A program made the position numbers and the translations under genes. This document shows, one piece after another, positions 61,011 through 64,000 of a stretch of 64,000 nt of DNA. Source of the DNA: an uncultured Collinsella sp. Lineage in GTDB: Bacteria; Actinomycetota; Coriobacteriia; Coriobacteriales; Coriobacteriaceae. The stretch lies in NCBI GenBank assembly GCA_934646815.1, contig CAKUEW010000003.1:1-64000 (forward strand). The letters run 5' to 3'. Each line of letters opens with the position of its first letter. Position 1 is the stretch's first letter. The notes under the pieces are model-generated. The model was given only the letters and a program-made list of their open reading frames with translations, was not told where the DNA came from and ran no database searches.

Positions 61011-61156
61011 GACAGCGAGCGAGTCGCATTTGCGCCAAGATGACGCGAAACGAAAGGGCGCTGACCTTCTGGTCGCGCCCTTGAAGTTGAACGTCAGATT
61101 GGCGTGAATGCGGCTCGCGCAGCGTCAAGCGGTCCGCCGTTCGGTAGAACGGCGGA
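61011..61156. repeat. Multi-stem extragenic element, copy 2
   Basis: Same plan as copy 1: an outer stem from GACAGCGAGCGAGTCGCATT and GAATGCGGCTCGCGCAGCGTC, an inner hairpin GGGCGC-(loop GACCTTCTGGTC)-GCGCCC (61054-61082) and a final CCGCCGTTC...GAACGGCGG hairpin (61134-61155). The stems differ in sequence from copy 1 but pair equally well. It follows the minus-strand aminotransferase gene by 45 bases. Confidence 0.78.
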
Positions 61157-61201
61157 ACGAAAAGGCTACAGAGCGTTTCAGTTGTATGGAGACTCTATCC
61201 C

Positions 61202-62722
61202 TTAGCTCTGACGATAGTGATCGAAGAAGTCGGCCAGGTCTTCGAGAGACTCTTTGAGCACTTCCATGCGCGGCAGGTAGACGATGCGGAAGTGGTCGGG
61301 CTCGCCCCAGTTAAAGCCGCCGCCACGCGTGATCAGAATCTTCTTCTCGTGCAGCAGGTCAAGGGCAAACTGCTCGTCGTCCGTGATGTTGAACTTCTTC
61401 ACATCCATCTTGGGGAAGATATAGAACGCCGCGCGCGGCTTGACCACCGAAATGCCATCAATCTTGCTGAGCGCCTCGTACACAAAGTTGCGCTGCTCGT
61501 ACACGCGGCCGCCGGGACGGATGTAGTCGTTGACAGACTGGTGGCCGCCAAGCGCCGTCTGCACAATAGACTGAGCCGGCACATTGGAGCACAGACGCAT
61601 ATTGGAGAGCATGTTGATGCCCATGATGAAGTCGCTCATGCAGCGCTGGTTGCCCGAAAGCACCATCCAGCCAATGCGATAGCCCGCGATCATGTGCGAC
61701 TTGGAAAGACCACTAAAGGTAACGCAGGGCAGATCGGGAGCGAGAGAGGCAATCGAAACATGCTCGTAGCCGTCCATGCATAGACGGTCGTAGATCTCGT
61801 CGGCAAAAATCATGAGCTGGTGCCTACGCGCAATCTCGACGATGCCCTCGAGCACCTCACGCGGATAAACCGAGCCCGTGGGGTTATTGGGGTTGATGAT
61901 GACGAGCGCCTTAGTCGCACTCGTGATCTTGGACTCCATATCCTGCAGATCGGGATACCAATCGGCCTGCTCATCGCACAGATAATGCACGGGATGACCA
62001 CCGGCAAGGGTCGCGCACGCCGTCCACAGCGGATAGTCGGGGCTGGGGATCAAGATCTCGTCACCATTGTCGAGCAGCGCGTTCATCGAAAGCTGAATAA
62101 GCTCGGACACGCCATTGCCCGTGTAAATGTGCTCCATCTGAACGTTAGGCAGGCCTTTGATCTGCGAATACTGCATGATCGCCTTGCGCGCGGAGAACAG
62201 ACCACGCGAGTTGGAATAACCCTCGCAGTCGGGCAGCTGCTGGCGCATGTCCTTGATGACCTCGTCGGGCGTGCGGAAGCCAAAGGGCGCCGGGTTGCCG
62301 ATATTGAGCTTAAGGATGCGCTCGCCCTCGTCCTCCATACGGGCCGCCTCATCGACGACGGGGCCGCGCACGTCATACAGAACGTTATCGAGCTTGGTGG
62401 ATTTAGAAAAAGTACGCATGGTGGTGCTCCTTGCAATTTGAGGTTTGGTGGTGGGCTCAGAAGTTACATCTTCGCTTGGCAACGGGCTTTTTGCATGGTC
62501 GGCGTCGCCGGCGAGCAGCCAGGTAACATCGACCTCCAAAATCCGGGCGAGCAGCTCCGCCACATCGCGTCGCGGAATCGTCTTGCCGCTCACATATTGG
62601 CTCATCTGGCTCTTGCCGAGCTTTTTGCCGAGCATCTCCGACGCACGGATCACATCCGACTGACGAACATCGCGATCGGACATAGCCTGTCGCAGACGAT
62701 CGCTAAACGTCTCTTGGGCCAC
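61202..62722 (-). CDS. XRE regulator fused to a class I aminotransferase (AlaA-like)
   Basis: A 506-residue fusion from a GTG start with AAGGAGG five bases upstream. Residues ~8-72 are a Cro/CI-type helix-turn-helix (FSDRLRQAMSDRDVRQSDVIRAS; KSQMSQYVSGKTIP). A ~35-residue linker leads to a full fold-type I aminotransferase with YSNSRGLFSARKAI, INPNNPTGSVYP and the PLP lysine in SGLSKSHMIAGYR (Lys about 341). The enzyme part is closest to alanine/aspartate aminotransferases of the AlaA type. It differs from MocR proteins in having an XRE, not GntR, domain. It is likely autoregulated through the GTTCAATTT boxes upstream. Confidence 0.92.
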   Translation of the reverse strand: MAQETFSDRLRQAMSDRDVRQSDVIRASEMLGKKLGKSQMSQYVSGKTIPRRDVAELLARILEVDVTWLLAGDADHAKSPLPSEDVTSEPTTKPQIARSTTMRTFSKSTKLDNVLYDVRGPVVDEAARMEDEGERILKLNIGNPAPFGFRTPDEVIKDMRQQLPDCEGYSNSRGLFSARKAIMQYSQIKGLPNVQMEHIYTGNGVSELIQLSMNALLDNGDEILIPSPDYPLWTACATLAGGHPVHYLCDEQADWYPDLQDMESKITSATKALVIINPNNPTGSVYPREVLEGIVEIARRHQLMIFADEIYDRLCMDGYEHVSIASLAPDLPCVTFSGLSKSHMIAGYRIGWMVLSGNQRCMSDFIMGINMLSNMRLCSNVPAQSIVQTALGGHQSVNDYIRPGGRVYEQRNFVYEALSKIDGISVVKPRAAFYIFPKMDVKKFNITDDEQFALDLLHEKKILITRGGGFNWGEPDHFRIVYLPRMEVLKESLEDLADFFDHYRQS

Positions 62723-62743
62723 AGGAACCTCCTTGCTGGCAAA

Positions 62744-62825
62744 GTTCAATTTATAGAACACGAATTGAACCTGAGTTCAATTTAGGCAGCAGTATAGCGC
62801 CGCACATTTTCTAAAAGTTCAATTT
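62744..62825. promoter_or_regulatory. GTTCAATTT operator boxes of the XRE-aminotransferase gene
   Basis: GTTCAATTT occurs at 62744-62752, 62775-62783 and 62817-62825; the middle copy is part of the palindrome AATTGAAC-CTGA-GTTCAATT (62763-62782). The boxes cover the region just upstream of the GTG start, as expected for autorepression by the encoded XRE domain. Confidence 0.65.
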
Positions 62826-62885
62826 CATAAGAAAAAGTGCTGGGCTCCAAGATTTACTCCAAAGCGGATAACGGCACGCGCGCAG

Positions 62886-63743
62886 TTAGAGATACTCAAG
62901 GAAACGCGCGGCCGCAAGCGAGACATCGGCCGTGCGATAAATCGCGTTAATCTGTCGATGCGGATGTCCCTCGAGCGGACGCACGGCAACGTCGAACTGA
63001 CAACGACGCAGAATAAGCGCCGGAAGGATACTCACGCCCAGGCCATCCTCGACCATTGCCATGATCGCATAGTCATCCCAGGTCGACAGCTTGGAGTTCA
63101 CCGACAAGCCCGCACGGCGAAACAGCGGCGTGATCTCGTCATCGCTGCCACGTTCCAGCAAAATAAACTGCTCGGCTGCCATATCGGCAAGGGAAATGGC
63201 GTCCCTCTCGGCAAGCAGAGAGCTAGCCGGCACCACGGCCATCAATTCGTCTTGCACCAACGAACGTGACGTTACGCCACCCGCTCGCGGCTCACGAGGA
63301 ATAAACCCAAGATCGCAACGCCCCTGCGCCACCCACTGTTCAATCTCGGAGTAGTCACCCATCAGCAATTCGTAATCGACGCCTGGATGATCGGCACGAA
63401 AGCGCGCAATAACCGACGGCAGCACATGAGTCGCCACGCTCGAAAACGTCCCGATGCAAATCTTGCCACGCATAAGCCCGCACATTTCGTCCACCCGTCG
63501 CTGCAGGCGGCCGAACTCCTCGCACAACGCCTCAACGGCCGGCATAATCTGCTGCCCGTCGGCAGAAAGCACCACGCCCTCGCGACTACGATCGAGTACT
63601 TTAAAGCCCCAATCGGCTTCGAGGTCGCCCACCATACGGCTCACGCCCGATTGCGAGTAATTCAGTCGTTCGGCGGCGCGCGTAAAACTGCCCGCCCGCA
63701 CCGTCTCGAGCAGCACTTGCATCTTTTGAATATTGGTCTCCAC
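62886..63743 (-). CDS. LysR-family transcriptional regulator
   Basis: A 285-residue LysR regulator: N-terminal helix-turn-helix (MQVLLETVRAGSFTRAAERLNYSQSGVSRMVGDLE, in part) and a type 2 periplasmic-binding-like effector domain (GKICIGTFSSVATHVLPSVI). I start at the GTG at 63743 (VETNIQKMQ) with GGAGG six bases upstream rather than an ATG seven codons earlier that overlaps that site. It is divergent from the EamA gene at 63863, which is its likely target. Confidence 0.92.
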   Translation of the reverse strand: METNIQKMQVLLETVRAGSFTRAAERLNYSQSGVSRMVGDLEADWGFKVLDRSREGVVLSADGQQIMPAVEALCEEFGRLQRRVDEMCGLMRGKICIGTFSSVATHVLPSVIARFRADHPGVDYELLMGDYSEIEQWVAQGRCDLGFIPREPRAGGVTSRSLVQDELMAVVPASSLLAERDAISLADMAAEQFILLERGSDDEITPLFRRAGLSVNSKLSTWDDYAIMAMVEDGLGVSILPALILRRCQFDVAVRPLEGHPHRQINAIYRTADVSLAAARFLEYL

Positions 63744-63862
63744 GATGCGCCTCCGTCTTTGCATGAGCTTTTGTCATGTCAACTATGCATTATATTCGCT
63801 TTTCTTCTAATGCCCGCTCACACATAGTGGTCTTGCACGGGTTATAGAGGGGACGGCAGTGC

Positions 63863-64000
63863 ATGAACAAAGGGCTTATTACATATCTTGCGGCATGTTT
63901 GCTCTTTGGCTCTAACGGCATCGTTGCCGCCGCCATTGCACTGCCGAGCTCCGATATCGTGCTGCTACGTACCTTCCTTGGCGCCCTTGCACTTGCCATC
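63863..64000 (+). CDS. EamA/DMT-family transporter, 5' end only
   Basis: The first 46 codons of a membrane protein that runs off the window. GLITYLAACLLFGSNGIVAAAI and DIVLLRTFLGALALAI are the first two helices of a DMT (EamA) transporter. Transcribed away from the LysR gene, which probably controls it. Confidence 0.75.
   Translation, partial: MNKGLITYLAACLLFGSNGIVAAAIALPSSDIVLLRTFLGALALAI

Overview
The window is a GC-rich bacterial chromosome segment. Gene order, codon use and protein families point to an actinobacterium of the class Coriobacteriia, most likely Collinsella. This is inferred from recognised protein families, LAQTG-type sorting motifs and the anaerobic gut-type metabolism, because no rRNA gene is present. 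Genes are dense, on both strands, with strong AGGAGG-type ribosome binding sites and many rho-independent hairpins. No tRNA, rRNA, CRISPR array, prophage or intact insertion sequence was seen.

Layout. 0.1-2.9 kb: cutC, a PadR regulator with a HAAS/DUF1700 membrane partner and a short remnant of a third gene, then a decayed stretch with an IS110 transposase fragment. 2.9-9.2 kb (minus): a complete branched-chain amino-acid ABC importer (livFGMH) with two tandem binding lipoproteins. 9.4-18.5 kb: homoserine dehydrogenase, an SDR, a CPA2 antiporter (minus), large purL, and an EamA exporter broken by one extra C in a C-run. 18.7-26.8 kb: membrane GGDEF protein, KDG permease, azlCD, an HD hydrolase, and a GlcD-EtfB-EtfA set resembling an electron-bifurcating lactate dehydrogenase. 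27.1-30.3 kb: a five-gene envelope/secreted-protein cluster, including an 86-residue LAQTG-anchored peptide. 30.5 kb: a DUF554 membrane protein.

31.3-36.9 kb holds the most striking unit: a TerB_N-domain protein, a BrxD-like (DUF2791) P-loop ATPase and an Lhr/BrxHI-like DEAH helicase, head to tail, without the methylase or PglZ of a BREX locus. It is a candidate stand-alone defence or DNA-maintenance system. 37-46.6 kb: a spermidine-synthase-like protein, bacterial Elp3, a DUF4097/XRE pair, a methyltransferase, trmB and a SKI2-like helicase. 46.7-53.5 kb (minus): DUF2130, a YdjC-like deacetylase, a phosphoesterase, a HIRAN protein, a candidate 27-residue type I toxin with an antisense promoter, and an aldehyde/alcohol dehydrogenase pair. 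53.8-64 kb: reverse rubrerythrin, a PD-(D/E)XK/AbiEi-like protein, pdxR divergent from pdxST, an RGG-repeat protein, a deformylase, an XRE-aminotransferase fusion, LysR and a truncated EamA gene.

Spread between the genes are several families of extragenic palindromes. One ~123-bp inverted-repeat element (three copies) has ends carrying stop codons in all three frames, and it supplies the stop codon of two flanking genes. Another (two full copies plus one 3' fragment) is a multi-stem element with apparent compensatory changes, always just downstream of a minus-strand gene. Others carry GTCCCC or CATCCCA arms. These repeats, the TerB-BrxD-helicase cluster and the toxin candidate are the best places for new biology.
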